A stretch of 64,000 bases of DNA from an uncultured Flaviramulus sp. Lineage in GTDB: Bacteria > Bacteroidota > Bacteroidia > Flavobacteriales > Flavobacteriaceae. Shown here piece after piece: positions 26,827 through 37,041 of the stretch. The stretch covers positions 372,001-436,000 of the forward strand of contig CANLXL010000003.1 of the NCBI GenBank assembly GCA_947495125.1, read 5' to 3'. Every line of letters starts with the position of its first letter. Position 1 is the first letter of the stretch. The notes beneath the pieces are model-generated. The model was not told the DNA's origin. It saw nothing but the letters and a program-made list of their open reading frames with translations, and did no database searches. A program made the translations under genes and the position numbers.

Positions 26827-27307
26827 TGTATTCTTATTTTTTTTAGTTTTTTCATTTTTTCTGACTTCTTGCGATTCAAATCGGGTTTTCGATGTGTATG
26901 AATCTGTGCCCAACAAATGGCATAAAGATTCTGTAATAAGCTTTAAAATAACCCCTCCGGATTCTATCCATCCATATAACTTATTTGTTAATTTAAGAAA
27001 TACAAATGCTTATAAGTATAACAATTTGTTTTTAATTGTTGAAATGGGTTTTCCACACGGAAGAACGGTAAAGGATACGCTGGAATATAGAATGGCAGCA
27101 CCAAGCGGAGAACTTTTAGGTACCGGATTTAGCGATGTTAAGGAAAACAAACTGTGGTATAAGGAGCAGGTTGTATTTGAAGAGGTTGGCGAATATACTG
27201 TCAATATTCGGCACGCCATGCGGGAACATGGAAAGGTCAACGGTGTTGAAGAGCTCGAAGGCGTTACCGATATAGGCTTTAGAATAGAAAAACCTATTAA
27301 TAACTAA
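26813..27307 (+). CDS. gldH: Gliding motility lipoprotein GldH
   Basis: 164 residues with lipobox FLTSC (Cys20). The mature part shows the GldH pattern, including YNNLFLIVEMGFPHGRTVKDTLEY near the middle. GldH is one of the Gld proteins required for gliding in Flavobacterium johnsoniae and belongs to the type IX secretion and motility set. Order ricT-gldH-pbp1A is common in the family. Presence alone does not prove motility. Confidence 0.88.
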   Translation: MPRNNVFLFFLVFSFFLTSCDSNRVFDVYESVPNKWHKDSVISFKITPPDSIHPYNLFVNLRNTNAYKYNNLFLIVEMGFPHGRTVKDTLEYRMAAPSGELLGTGFSDVKENKLWYKEQVVFEEVGEYTVNIRHAMREHGKVNGVEELEGVTDIGFRIEKPINN

Positions 27308-27384
27308 AATCAATGGTCACACATAACATTTTGACTGCGCTCATTACAGATTCCGTCGAAGTGTTTTTAATACCTGGAAATTAA

Positions 27385-29742
27385 ATGACAACACAAAAAA
27401 CAAAAGGAAAAGCAGTTCAGGATTTTTCAAAATATATACGTTGGTTTTGGATCCTTTTTTCGGTAGGAGTGCTTTCTGCAATCTTAGTTTTTTTACTAGC
27501 TTCTTGGGGAGCTTTGGGAGATATGCCGGATCATACCCAACTGGAAAACCCTAAAACGAACCTGGCTACAGAAATTATTTCCTCTGACGGAAAAACATTA
27601 GGCAAATTTTATTTTAATGATAATAGAACTCCAGTTGGTTATGGTGAATTATCTCCGCATTTAATAGATGCCTTAATTGCTACCGAGGATGCTCGTTTTC
27701 ATGATCATGCTGGTATTGATGCTAGAGGGACTGTAAGAGCCTTTGTTTTTTTAGGAAGTAAAGGTGGAGCAAGTACAATATCCCAACAATTGGCCAGACA
27801 ATTGTTTATTGGAGAAGGTTCAAAGAATACTATTGAACGTCTCTTTCAAAAAATTAAAGAATGGGTTATCGCAACACGTTTAGAACGACAGTATACCAAG
27901 GAAGAAATTATTGCTCAATATTTCAATAAATATGATTTTTTAAATAATGCAGACGGCATTAGAAGTGCAGCGCGTATATATTTTGGAAAAGAACCAAATA
28001 CACTGGAGCTAAAGGAATCCGCGATGTTGGTCGGAATGTTTAAGAATGCGGCGCTTTATGACCCAAGAAGAAATCCTGTTGGTGTAAAGAATAGAAGAAA
28101 TGTGGTATTGGCCCAAATGCAGAAATATGGCTATATCAATGAACACGTTAAGGATTCTTTACAAGAGACTGAGCTTGATTTAAATTATACCCCGGAATCA
28201 CATCGAGAAGGTATTGCTACCTATTTCCGTGAGTACCTCAGAGATTTTATGAAAAAGTGGACCAGAGATGAAGCTAACAGAAAACCTGATGGGACAAAAT
28301 ATAATATTAATAGTGATGGATTAAAAGTTTATACAACCATAGATTCTAGAATGCAGCAATATGCAGAAAATGCTGTTCAACAACATATGCCGAGATTACA
28401 AGCGGAATTCTTTCACCAAAATACCCCAAAAAGAAATCCAACAGCTCCTTTTTTAGAATTAAGACAAGGAGAGATCGATACGTTGATGCGGGGAAGTATA
28501 AAAAAATCAGAACGTTGGAGGCATATGAAGTATGATTTGAAAATAGATGATGAAAAAATAAAAGCATCGTTTTATAAACCAGTAAAAATGTCTGTTTTTA
28601 CTTGGAAAGATGGTAAGCCTTCAGAAATTGATACCATCATGAAACCTATAGATTCTATGCGTTATTATAAATCATTTTTACGTACCGGAATGATGTCTAT
28701 GGACCCATTAACGGGACACGTTAAAGCTTGGGTTGGTGGTATGAACTACAGACATTTTCAATATGATATGGTAAAACAAGGCAGGCGTCAAATTGGGTCA
28801 ACATTTAAACCATTTGTATATGCGACGGCTATTGATCAGTTGCATTTATCGCCCTGTGATGAATTCTCGGATACACCGTATTGCATTGAAAAGTATAAGC
28901 ATGGAAACCCGGAAGAATGGTGTCCTAAAAATGCTACTGAAGAGTATGGTGGCAAGCGAACACTCAAAAATGCTTTAGCGAATTCGGTGAATACCGTTAC
29001 AGCAAGATTAATAGATAAAGTAGGACCGCAAACCGTGGTTGATTTAGCAAAGAAACTGGGGATAGAATCCAATATACTACCTGTACCGGCCATTGCATTA
29101 GGTGCAGCCGATTTAAGCGTTTACGAAATGGTAGGGGCGTATGCAACATTTGCGAATAAGGGCGTTTATACAAAACCGGTAATGGTGACAAGCATAGAAG
29201 ATAAAAATGGTACCATATTGTATCAATTTAAACCTGAAACAAGAGATGTTTTAAGTGAAGAAACGGCCTATGTTACGGTTAAACTTATGGAAGGGGTTAC
29301 ACAATCTGGCTCTGGCGCACGATTAAGAACAAAGGGCGCCGATGCGTATCGTAAAGATTATAAAGAAATAGTTACAGGATACCCTTATGAATTTACAAAT
29401 CCTATAGCCGGAAAAACAGGAACCACACAAAACCAAAGTGATGGTTGGTTTATGGGCATGGTACCAAATTTGGTAACTGGTGTTTGGGTAGGTGGTGAAG
29501 AAAGATCCATCCATTTTAAAAGCATAACTTATGGACAAGGTGCGGCCATGGCATTACCCATTTGGGGACTTTATATGAAGAGTTGCTATGCCGACGAAAC
29601 CTTAGATATTTCAAAGGAAGAATTTGAAGAACCACTTAATCTTTCTATTAATGTGGATTGCTCTAAAGTTAAAGATAAAAGCATATTCGATGATGATGAT
29701 TCCGGAGGCGATGGAATTTCCGATGATTTAGATTTTAATTAA
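27385..29742 (+). CDS. Class A penicillin-binding protein (PBP1A)
   Basis: 785 residues. One N-terminal membrane anchor (about 20-45) is followed by a GT51 glycosyltransferase domain with EDARFHDHAG (Glu101) and GASTISQQLARQLF. The transpeptidase domain has STFK (catalytic Ser472), SVN and KTGTT. It polymerises and cross-links peptidoglycan. It has a long acidic C-terminus (DDDDSGGDGISDD). A terminator follows. Confidence 0.96.
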   Translation: MTTQKTKGKAVQDFSKYIRWFWILFSVGVLSAILVFLLASWGALGDMPDHTQLENPKTNLATEIISSDGKTLGKFYFNDNRTPVGYGELSPHLIDALIATEDARFHDHAGIDARGTVRAFVFLGSKGGASTISQQLARQLFIGEGSKNTIERLFQKIKEWVIATRLERQYTKEEIIAQYFNKYDFLNNADGIRSAARIYFGKEPNTLELKESAMLVGMFKNAALYDPRRNPVGVKNRRNVVLAQMQKYGYINEHVKDSLQETELDLNYTPESHREGIATYFREYLRDFMKKWTRDEANRKPDGTKYNINSDGLKVYTTIDSRMQQYAENAVQQHMPRLQAEFFHQNTPKRNPTAPFLELRQGEIDTLMRGSIKKSERWRHMKYDLKIDDEKIKASFYKPVKMSVFTWKDGKPSEIDTIMKPIDSMRYYKSFLRTGMMSMDPLTGHVKAWVGGMNYRHFQYDMVKQGRRQIGSTFKPFVYATAIDQLHLSPCDEFSDTPYCIEKYKHGNPEEWCPKNATEEYGGKRTLKNALANSVNTVTARLIDKVGPQTVVDLAKKLGIESNILPVPAIALGAADLSVYEMVGAYATFANKGVYTKPVMVTSIEDKNGTILYQFKPETRDVLSEETAYVTVKLMEGVTQSGSGARLRTKGADAYRKDYKEIVTGYPYEFTNPIAGKTGTTQNQSDGWFMGMVPNLVTGVWVGGEERSIHFKSITYGQGAAMALPIWGLYMKSCYADETLDISKEEFEEPLNLSINVDCSKVKDKSIFDDDDSGGDGISDDLDFN

Positions 29743-29748
29743 AAAAAG

Positions 29749-29774
29749 AAGCCATTTTATATAAATAGCTTTTT
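29749..29774 (+). terminator. Terminator after the PBP1A gene
   Basis: AAGCCATTT / TATAT / AAATAGCTT, with one mismatch in a nine-pair stem, then TTT. It starts 7 bp after the stop. Confidence 0.65.
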
Positions 29775-29840
29775 ATTTCATAATATTTACCCCTTTTTAT
29801 TCAATTATTCGTAATTTTATGTCGTATAAAAACGAGTTTA

Positions 29841-30551
29841 ATGATTAATAAAAAAGTAGCTAATGTTCAAGTCGCTATTGAGGGGGTTAGGGATCATATG
29901 ACCTTTATGTTTGGCGGTTTTGGTTTAAGCGGTATTCCCGAAAATGCCATTGCGGAATTAGTAAAACGTAATGTAAAAGGGCTAACATGCATATCTAATA
30001 ATGCCGGAGTCGATGATTTTGGTTTAGGCTTATTACTTCAACAGCATCAGATAAAAAAAATGGTGTCTTCCTATGTTGGAGAGAATGACGAGTTTGAACG
30101 CCAAATGCTAAGTGGAGAGTTGGATGTTGAATTAATTCCTCAAGGGACTTTGGCTGAGCGCTGTAGAGCGGCCCAAGCAGGGTTTCCCGCTATTTATACA
30201 CCTGCCGGATACGGAACGGAAGTTGCGGAAGGTAAGGAAACCAGAGAGTTTGATGGTAAGATGTATGTTTTGGAACATGCTTTTAAAGCCGATTTTGCTT
30301 TCGTAAAAGCCTGGAAAGGCGACGAAGCCGGGAATTTATTGTTCAAAGGTACTGCAAGAAATTTTAATCCTAATATGTGTGGTGCCGCAAAAATAACCGT
30401 TGCTGAGGTGGAAGAATTAGTGCCCCTGGGAACCTTGGACCCAAATCAAATTCATATTCCGGGCATTTTCGTGCAACGTATTTTTCAGGGAGCTCACTAT
30501 GAAAAGCGTATTGAACAACGTACGGTGAGACAAAGGGGGTTAGTTGATTAA
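29841..30551 (+). CDS. 3-oxoacid CoA-transferase subunit A
   Basis: 236 residues of CoA-transferase family I, alpha subunit. It has [20 protein letters not shown] near the N-terminus, and [18 protein letters not shown] and [21 protein letters not shown] in the core. With subunit B it moves CoA between succinyl-CoA and 3-oxoacids such as acetoacetate. A 118-bp repeat separates the two subunit genes. Confidence 0.92.
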   Translation: MINKKVANVQVAIEGVRDHMTFMFGGFGLSGIPENAIAELVKRNVKGLTCISNNAGVDDFGLGLLLQQHQIKKMVSSYVGENDEFERQMLSGELDVELIPQGTLAERCRAAQAGFPAIYTPAGYGTEVAEGKETREFDGKMYVLEHAFKADFAFVKAWKGDEAGNLLFKGTARNFNPNMCGAAKITVAEVEELVPLGTLDPNQIHIPGIFVQRIFQGAHYEKRIEQRTVRQRGLVD

Positions 30552-30560
30552 GTAAGTGTT

Positions 30561-30678
30561 GTCATTCCTGCCTTTCGGATATCGCTCAAGATAAACTTAG
30601 ACGGGAATCCATTTTAGAAGTGTTAAGGTTCAATTAAAAGATTCCTGTCCCGATAGCTATCGGGATCACGGGAATGAC
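30561..30678. repeat. 118-bp dispersed palindromic element between the CoA-transferase genes
   Basis: Outer arms GTCATTCC (30561-30568) and GGAATGAC (30671-30678) face each other. Inside are TTCCTGCCTTTCGG, GGGAATCC, GATTCCTG and the palindrome TCCCGATAGCTATCGGGA (30648-30665). Fragments recur near 6143 and 17462. It has the form of a small non-coding repeat unit and carries no gene. Confidence 0.7.
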
Positions 30679-30691
30679 GAAACAAAGATTT

Positions 30692-31345
30692 ATGTTAGAT
30701 AAAGCAGGAATTGCAAAACGTATTGCTAAAGAAGTACAAGATGGTTATTATGTCAATCTGGGAATTGGAATACCCACCTTGGTTGCAAACTATGTTAGAA
30801 ATGATATAGAAGTCGAGTTTCAGAGCGAAAATGGGGTGCTTGGAATGGGGCCTTTTCCGTTTGAAGGCGAAGAAGATCCAGATGTTATTAATGCCGGCAA
30901 ACAAACCATAACCACATTACCCGGAGCCAGTTTTTTTGATTCGGCCATGAGTTTTTCCATGATTCGTGGTAAACATGTGGATCTAACGATTTTAGGTGCT
31001 ATGGAAGTTGCTGAAAATGGCGATATTGCCAATTGGAAAATACCGGGTCGTATGGTAAAAGGTATGGGAGGTGCCATGGATTTGGTGGCCAGTGCAGAGA
31101 ATATTATAGTAGCCATGATGCATACCAATAAAAGAGGGGAGTCTAAATTATTAAAGACTTGCTCCTTACCATTAACCGGTGTGAACTGTGTTAAGAAGAT
31201 AGTGACCAACCTGGCGGTCATGGAAATTACTGAAGAGGGTTTTAAACTTTTGGAAAGAGCACCAGGAGTTTCCGTTGAAGACATCAAAAATGCTACAGAT
31301 GGCACATTGATTGTTGAGGGCGATGTTCCTGAAATGCAATTATAA
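30692..31345 (+). CDS. 3-oxoacid CoA-transferase subunit B
   Basis: 217 residues from ATG 30692. The beta subunit carries the catalytic Glu in SENGVLGMGP. Other family marks are GYYVNLGIGIPTLVANYV and FDSAMSFSMIRGKHVDLTILGAMEV. An ATG 18 bp earlier (30674) lies inside the GGAATGAC arm of the dispersed repeat, and the MLDKAGIAKRIA beginning matches the family, so 30692 is chosen. Confidence 0.93.
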   Translation: MLDKAGIAKRIAKEVQDGYYVNLGIGIPTLVANYVRNDIEVEFQSENGVLGMGPFPFEGEEDPDVINAGKQTITTLPGASFFDSAMSFSMIRGKHVDLTILGAMEVAENGDIANWKIPGRMVKGMGGAMDLVASAENIIVAMMHTNKRGESKLLKTCSLPLTGVNCVKKIVTNLAVMEITEEGFKLLERAPGVSVEDIKNATDGTLIVEGDVPEMQL

Positions 31346-31609
31346 AATTTTATACCTATATCCTTATATTAGATCATTGCACATGCTAGTTTAGTTTGTG
31401 GCACATATTTTTTCTGAGTCCAAATCACGAGATGATCCTAGGGAAATCGATGAAAACCATTCTAAATGTTAAAATTTTTTGCACTTTGTCGATTTTATGT
31501 GTTTTTTATCCGATAAATAGAAAAATAGTTTCATATTTACAGTCCCCAAATTAACCAAACCAAAATAATAGATTTCCCCAAATCTACCATAAACTTAAAC
31601 CTACAGAGT

Positions 31610-31762
31610 ATGGAACCAAATCTACCTGAACTTCCTGTATTGGAAGCAAATTTACCAGAACCACCTACGCTTAATGAAAGCAAATTGAAAGAGACACTTC
31701 AAGAAAATTTGCGCTTTATAAAAAGTTTACTGTATTTAACTAAAAAAGTGTTTATGCTATAA
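31610..31762 (+). CDS. Possible 50-residue proline-rich small protein
   Basis: ATG 31610 to TAA 31762. The N-terminal half repeats LPELPVLEANLPEPP, and the C-terminal half is a likely amphipathic or weakly membrane-seeking helix ([15 protein letters not shown]). It lies after 264 bp of non-coding DNA and its end overlaps the stop region of the convergent ABC gene by 6 bp. The E/P/L pattern looks non-random, but no family is recognised. Confidence 0.4.
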   Translation: MEPNLPELPVLEANLPEPPTLNESKLKETLQENLRFIKSLLYLTKKVFML

Positions 31763-33436
31763 GCCTTTTGGAATAGCATCAATGAGTTTTTTTGTATACG
31801 CTTTTTTCGGAGCATTGTAAATGATATCGGCATCATCCAGTTCTTCAATTTTGCCTTTATTCATAACTAAAAGTTGATCAGACATATATTTTACGACTGC
31901 CAGGTCGTGAGAAATAAAGATATAGGTAAACCCAAAAGTATCCTTGAGTTCGTTTAATAAATTAAGCACCTGAGCTTGAACCGAGATATCTAAAGCGGAT
32001 ACAGATTCATCACAGACTATGAGTTTTGGCTTTAATGCAATCGTTCTGGCGATGCCAATACGTTGCCTTTGTCCTCCTGAAAACTCATGCGGATACCGGT
32101 TGAAATGATCTTCAGACAGTCCTACCCGATGTAATATATCTAACACGTTTTCTTTTCGTTCTTTATCTGAATTGTAAAGTTTATGAACTTTCATAGGTTC
32201 CATTATAGCTTCTCCAATGGGAATTCTTGGATTTAAAGAAGAATAGGGATCCTGAAAAATAATTTGAATGTCTTTCCGAAGTTTCTTAATCTCAGCAGAG
32301 GGTAGTTTCGTAATATCTACACCCTTATATAAAATTTCCCCGGCAGTCGCCTTGTCTAGCTGAAGAATAGCATTTCCAAGTGTGGATTTTCCACAACCCG
32401 ATTCGCCTACCAAGCCCAAGGTTTCTCCTTCATATAATTTGAAGCTAACGTCATTTACGGCTTTAAAAGATTCTGGTTTATTAAACCAGCCGGATTTTGT
32501 AATATATTCTTTTTCTACGTTAATGATTTCCAATAATGGCCTTTTGTTGTAAAGCTGTTCATGGCGATTTTTGCGTTGCTCCTGTGTTACAATTTCCGTC
32601 CTGATGGTATCGTTCAAATAATCTTGAATGGTCGGCAAAACTTTTAACCTGGTTTTTAATGAGGGACGCGAGTTTATAAGTGCTTTTGTGTAGTTGTGAT
32701 TTGGGTTTTTAAAAATGGAAACCACATCGCCTTGTTCTACAATTTCACCTTTATACATGACTATGACGCTATCGGCAATTTCAGAAATTAAAGCCAGGTC
32801 ATGAGTGATAAAAATAATACTCATTTTGGTTTCAACCTGCAAGGTTTTAAGCAAATGAATAATATCTTTTTGAACGGTAACATCCAGTGCTGTTGTGGGT
32901 TCATCGGCAATTAAAATGTCTGGTTTGCAAGCGATAGCCATGGCAATCATAACCCGCTGTTTTTGTCCGCCGGAAATCTCATGGGGATAACTGTTATAAA
33001 CTCTCTGTGAATCCGGGAGTTTGACCTGATCAAACAGTGAAATGGTTTCTTCTACTGCGTCTTGTTTTGACCGTTGGGTGTGCTGTAACAAAATTTCCAG
33101 TACTTGCTTCCCACAAGTCATTGAAGGATTTAAAGAACTCATAGGTTCTTGAAAAATCATCGCGATCTTATTACCCCGAATATTCAGCAGTTCTTTTGAT
33201 GATAAGCCTATCAAATCTTTATCGCGAAATATGATGCGACCCGAATTTATTTTCGAAATATTTTTAGGAAGTAAGCCCAAAATAGCTAAAGACGACACAG
33301 ACTTCCCGGAACCGGATTCCCCGACAATACCTAAAATTTTGTTGGCACTCAGGCTATACGATAAATCATGTATAACTCGATTCTCTCCAAACGAGATTGA
33401 TAGATTACTAATATTTAAAATGGGTTCTTGTTGCAT
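31757..33436 (-). CDS. Peptide/nickel-type ABC transporter, two fused ATPase domains (OppD-OppF/GsiA-like)
   Basis: 559 residues, two ABC ATPases in one chain: Walker [12 protein letters not shown] and signature ISGGQKQR in the first half, [11 protein letters not shown] and FSGGQRQR in the second. Each half ends with an oligopeptide-transporter extension. No permease or binding protein is adjacent. It is the last gene of a packed run with the exonuclease, membrane protein and penicillin acylase genes; its start immediately follows the exonuclease stop. Confidence 0.92.
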   Translation of the reverse strand: MQQEPILNISNLSISFGENRVIHDLSYSLSANKILGIVGESGSGKSVSSLAILGLLPKNISKINSGRIIFRDKDLIGLSSKELLNIRGNKIAMIFQEPMSSLNPSMTCGKQVLEILLQHTQRSKQDAVEETISLFDQVKLPDSQRVYNSYPHEISGGQKQRVMIAMAIACKPDILIADEPTTALDVTVQKDIIHLLKTLQVETKMSIIFITHDLALISEIADSVIVMYKGEIVEQGDVVSIFKNPNHNYTKALINSRPSLKTRLKVLPTIQDYLNDTIRTEIVTQEQRKNRHEQLYNKRPLLEIINVEKEYITKSGWFNKPESFKAVNDVSFKLYEGETLGLVGESGCGKSTLGNAILQLDKATAGEILYKGVDITKLPSAEIKKLRKDIQIIFQDPYSSLNPRIPIGEAIMEPMKVHKLYNSDKERKENVLDILHRVGLSEDHFNRYPHEFSGGQRQRIGIARTIALKPKLIVCDESVSALDISVQAQVLNLLNELKDTFGFTYIFISHDLAVVKYMSDQLLVMNKGKIEELDDADIIYNAPKKAYTKKLIDAIPKGL

Positions 33437-34150
33437 TTATATGTAAATAATGTCGTCATCAGTTAAAAGCTTATCCCCTCGCAGGCGCAGAAATACCTGA
33501 GCTACGGCTATCGTATCTTTTTCGCAGTAGGTAATAATACGATCAATATCATTATCCTTATAGTATACGCCGTACACTTCGCTACCGTCAATATCATCTT
33601 TGGGTGAAGGGACTCCTAAAACATTAGTCAATAATTTTAAGGAAGTATAGTTCTTATAATCACCAAATTTCCATAGTTCTAAGGTATCAATATGAGGCAC
33701 TTCCCAAGGTTTTTTCCCAAACAAATTGAGTTTGTATGGTAATTCCATATTATTAATGATCATTCGACGTGCAATATAGGGAAAGTCAAATTCCTTTCCG
33801 TTATGCGCGCAAAGCAAATGCTTCGCCTGGCTAAAATGTGAGATCAATAGCTTTTTAAAGTCTTTTAAAATTTTAATTTCATCACCGTAAAAAGAGGTCA
33901 CCCTAAACTTTCTGGAGTCGCCTTGAAATGTAAAATAACCAACGGATATACAAACTATTTTACCGAATTCTGCCCATATTCCTGCACGTTCATAAAAGGC
34001 TTCAGCTGTAAAATCATCTTTTCTTTGATATTGCGTTTTGCTTTCCCAAAGGGCTTGTTTTGTTTCATCTAAATCTGAAAAATACGGTACTTCCGGAACC
34101 GTTTCTATATCCAGAAATAAGATGTTTTCCAAATGGAGCCTCGAGATCAT
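33437..34150 (-). CDS. Predicted DEDD 3'-5' exonuclease (PolB-like exonuclease fold)
   Basis: 237 residues of the RNase H-like exonuclease family: LFLDIETVPE (Exo I, DxE), HNGKEFDFPYIARRM (Exo II) and YCEKDTIAVAQVFL (Exo III, with D). There is no polymerase domain. Such stand-alone proteins are common in Bacteroidota and probably trim DNA ends, though the substrate is unproven. Confidence 0.85.
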   Translation of the reverse strand: MISRLHLENILFLDIETVPEVPYFSDLDETKQALWESKTQYQRKDDFTAEAFYERAGIWAEFGKIVCISVGYFTFQGDSRKFRVTSFYGDEIKILKDFKKLLISHFSQAKHLLCAHNGKEFDFPYIARRMIINNMELPYKLNLFGKKPWEVPHIDTLELWKFGDYKNYTSLKLLTNVLGVPSPKDDIDGSEVYGVYYKDNDIDRIITYCEKDTIAVAQVFLRLRGDKLLTDDDIIYI

Positions 34151-34154
34151 GATA

Positions 34155-34511
34155 TTATAATTTTTTTAATAAAAGGGAACATTGTTTGCCTGAAATAGCT
34201 GAAATACCCGCTGCAATGCCACCTAAGAAGCCAGAAACTAATATTAACAAATAGGGATTGCCTTTTAGTGGCAACAGTATCGCAATCTTCTTAGCTAAAA
34301 TAAAGTCATTAGTATGCCCCAACCAAAATGCGTGTAGCGCCCATAGAAAAGCGATAGCTATGAACGGGATAAGAAATATCAACCCTCTTTTCAACGGGAC
34401 GAATAGGGCCGATAAAAAACTGGCGAGCATTACCGACCACCAGGGTAAAAACTGAGATAGAATCAGAGCGATACTAATTGTTAGAATAAAATTGATACTA
34501 TTTCTTTTCAT
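34155..34511 (-). CDS. Small membrane protein of unknown function
   Basis: 118 residues with four hydrophobic segments (about 8-25, 28-42, 45-65 and 85-108) and a basic C-terminal tail. It overlaps the end of the penicillin acylase gene by one base and is 4 bp before the exonuclease gene. No family is recognised. Its job cannot be inferred beyond co-expression. Confidence 0.65.
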   Translation of the reverse strand: MKRNSINFILTISIALILSQFLPWWSVMLASFLSALFVPLKRGLIFLIPFIAIAFLWALHAFWLGHTNDFILAKKIAILLPLKGNPYLLILVSGFLGGIAAGISAISGKQCSLLLKKL

Positions 34512-36928
34512 TATTTAGCAGTTAAGGTTTGAGTAGCAATAATGCCCTCAAGATCGTTTGTGTTTTGAATAAATAGCGCATTAAAATAATTTCCGGCCGC
34601 CCAGTCGTCAATAAAATTGTCGTAATATTTACTGCCAGGGTTTCCTGATTGACCACCGGGATAAATACCAAGTGCTTTTGGTGGTGAACTCATTTCAACA
34701 ATCATTCGCCAGGAAGGACCATGGTTGACATCAGAGGCGTTTACGGTATTTCTAGCACCACCAATGGGGATATCAAATTTTGAAAAGGCTGGTAAGGCTT
34801 GGAGTAAATGACCAACGTATGCTCCTTTATAATGGCCCCAGTTATAGTTTCCGTTTTTCAAGCTAAAATCATGAATCTTTTTTACAGCCATTTTAAAGCT
34901 TATTAAGAAAAGATCATGTGAGGTTTCTTTTTCCGGTGTTTCGACAATGTCCATCAAGACATCATTGGGATGATGTTTAAGAAGATTAATGGTCCGATAC
35001 GTAAAGGTTCTTATGATATCTCCATCTTCAGTTTTAGATTCATCCCAAATTAATCGAAATAAGGTTTTCCACCAGACGTCCCAAATACTGGGAGCCATTT
35101 TGTCTATGTCATTATTGAAGTCCCAACCTTTAACAATATTAAAAAGTTCTTTTTCACGATCCGAAAGAGAGGAGGTATTCATATTATGAATCATATATGG
35201 TAATAATTCTGCTGCTTTTAAATTAAAGTTATTATTCTGAAGATCTTTAAAATCTTGAATAGTTAATTTATTTTTAGATCTAAAAAAATCATTAATTACC
35301 CTGTTTCTGTATGTTTCATAACCATCATTGAATACGTAAAAAGGGTAAGACTCATCAACAGGATGTTGGTTTGCAGAACTAACAAAACCGCGTTCCGGAT
35401 TTTTGGTATGTGCATTGAATTCTTGAGGTATAAAACTTTGCCAATCATTATTGGGGTTGCTACCATCCATTAAAAATTTCCCTTGCTCTTTCCATTTGTT
35501 AGGGAATAATCCCTGCACCCAAAGAGCGATGTCACCATCGGTAGAAGCGAATACAAAGTTTTGGGCAGGAGCCACGTGGTTCGAAATGGCTTTTAGGTAA
35601 TCGTTATAATTTTTTCCGGCATTCAAATCTATAAAAAGACGGGTAAAATCGTGTCCAATATGTCCGGCCCACTTCATGGCGTATCCTATTTTCTTTTTGC
35701 CGCTACTTTTAAAATTATGATCATAACTTACGGGCCCATGGTGTGTATAAATTACAGAATCCAGATAGGTTTCCTTGCCTTTTATTTTAATCTCCTCAAC
35801 TTTAACAGTTGTTTTTTTCCATGTGTCGTTATATTTGTATTCGGCTCTGGTACGGTCTTTAAATTCAATTTTATACCAATCTTTTACATCTCTTGTGGCA
35901 TTCGTTTCGCCCCATGCGATATGATTATTAAATCCCGAGATTACACCAAGAGCTCCCGGGAGTGTTGCTCCGAATGAGTTGTGGTTTGGGGTTGCCAATT
36001 GCATTACAAACCAAATAGAAGGGAGGTTTAGGCCTAAATGAGGGTCATTGGCCAATATCGCATTCCCTGAATATGACTTTTTCGGACCAACAGCCCAGTT
36101 ATTACTACCATTGTTAGGGTGAGGTTTGTCCATGGTGTCCGAAATTGTGTCCAGAGGTAATTCACTCTGTGCCATTTCGGTCATTTGAACATCAATAAAA
36201 CTCCAGTCTTTTTCTTTAGGTATCACAGGATCATTAATATCAAAGAAATCCGGAAACAAAAAATCAAATCGCTCTTTTCCAAGCTTTCGCAAGGCATTGG
36301 TATATTCTAAATCCGTATCACGGCCGCATAACATGTCGGTCATATACATAAGTAGATACATTGTTTTATCAATTGACCATGGCTCTGGTTTATAATTCAG
36401 AAGTTTATATTCAACGGGATAATATTTTGGATCAAGTTGATTTATGTACTCGTTTACACCTTCGCTATAGGCTTTTAGATTTGCCAAAGATTCCGGATCT
36501 TCTTTTATTTTCGTAAGGCTATTTTCAGCACCAAATAGCATCCCTTTTCTTCGTTGTTCTCTATCGTAATTTAAAGCCTTTTCACCAATAATTTCGGATA
36601 GCCTTCCGGCTGCAGCATGCGTTTGAAACTCCATTTGCCATAGTCGATGTTTCGCTGTTATATATCCTTGTGCTTTATATAAATCGACATTGTTTTCAGC
36701 AAATATATGTGGGATTAAATGCTTGTCGTAATGAACCGTAACATTGTCATTGAGACCACTAATTTTAATATTCCCTGAGATAGATTCTGTATTCTCATTT
36801 TGCCAAATACCCTCTGAAGGACTTAGAAATTTTCCGATTGGAGGAATTGAACCTATTTTTGTGTTAAAAGAATAGAAAATGAAAACTGATAATAATAGGG
36901 AGGCAATAAATTTCAATAATTTCATCAA
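34511..36928 (-). CDS. Penicillin acylase-family N-terminal-nucleophile hydrolase
   Basis: 805 residues. An N-terminal signal or anchor (about 5-22) and an alpha chain end at the autoproteolysis site before Ser275 (NNGSNNWAVGPKKS), which becomes the beta-chain nucleophile. The beta chain carries GFNNHIAWGETNA and later HGPSWR. Homologues cut amide bonds in penicillins, acyl-homoserine lactones or other acylated compounds in the periplasm; the substrate is unknown. First gene of a four-gene run. Confidence 0.9.
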   Translation of the reverse strand: MMKLLKFIASLLLSVFIFYSFNTKIGSIPPIGKFLSPSEGIWQNENTESISGNIKISGLNDNVTVHYDKHLIPHIFAENNVDLYKAQGYITAKHRLWQMEFQTHAAAGRLSEIIGEKALNYDREQRRKGMLFGAENSLTKIKEDPESLANLKAYSEGVNEYINQLDPKYYPVEYKLLNYKPEPWSIDKTMYLLMYMTDMLCGRDTDLEYTNALRKLGKERFDFLFPDFFDINDPVIPKEKDWSFIDVQMTEMAQSELPLDTISDTMDKPHPNNGSNNWAVGPKKSYSGNAILANDPHLGLNLPSIWFVMQLATPNHNSFGATLPGALGVISGFNNHIAWGETNATRDVKDWYKIEFKDRTRAEYKYNDTWKKTTVKVEEIKIKGKETYLDSVIYTHHGPVSYDHNFKSSGKKKIGYAMKWAGHIGHDFTRLFIDLNAGKNYNDYLKAISNHVAPAQNFVFASTDGDIALWVQGLFPNKWKEQGKFLMDGSNPNNDWQSFIPQEFNAHTKNPERGFVSSANQHPVDESYPFYVFNDGYETYRNRVINDFFRSKNKLTIQDFKDLQNNNFNLKAAELLPYMIHNMNTSSLSDREKELFNIVKGWDFNNDIDKMAPSIWDVWWKTLFRLIWDESKTEDGDIIRTFTYRTINLLKHHPNDVLMDIVETPEKETSHDLFLISFKMAVKKIHDFSLKNGNYNWGHYKGAYVGHLLQALPAFSKFDIPIGGARNTVNASDVNHGPSWRMIVEMSSPPKALGIYPGGQSGNPGSKYYDNFIDDWAAGNYFNALFIQNTNDLEGIIATQTLTAK

Positions 36929-37041
36929 GATGAATTTGAGTTTAATGTAAAAACTAAAGGTAAAAAAATCTCATTGATTAGAAACATATAAAGTAGTATT
37001 CGTCTTTTAACGTGGAGTGTCCATATTTAGTATCCTAAATA

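Noticed and set aside
27308-27384. Regulatory element in the gldH-PBP1A gap
   Set aside because: It looks like a decayed copy of a common dispersed repeat (TGACTGCGCTCA...GTCGAAGTG), with no further structure.
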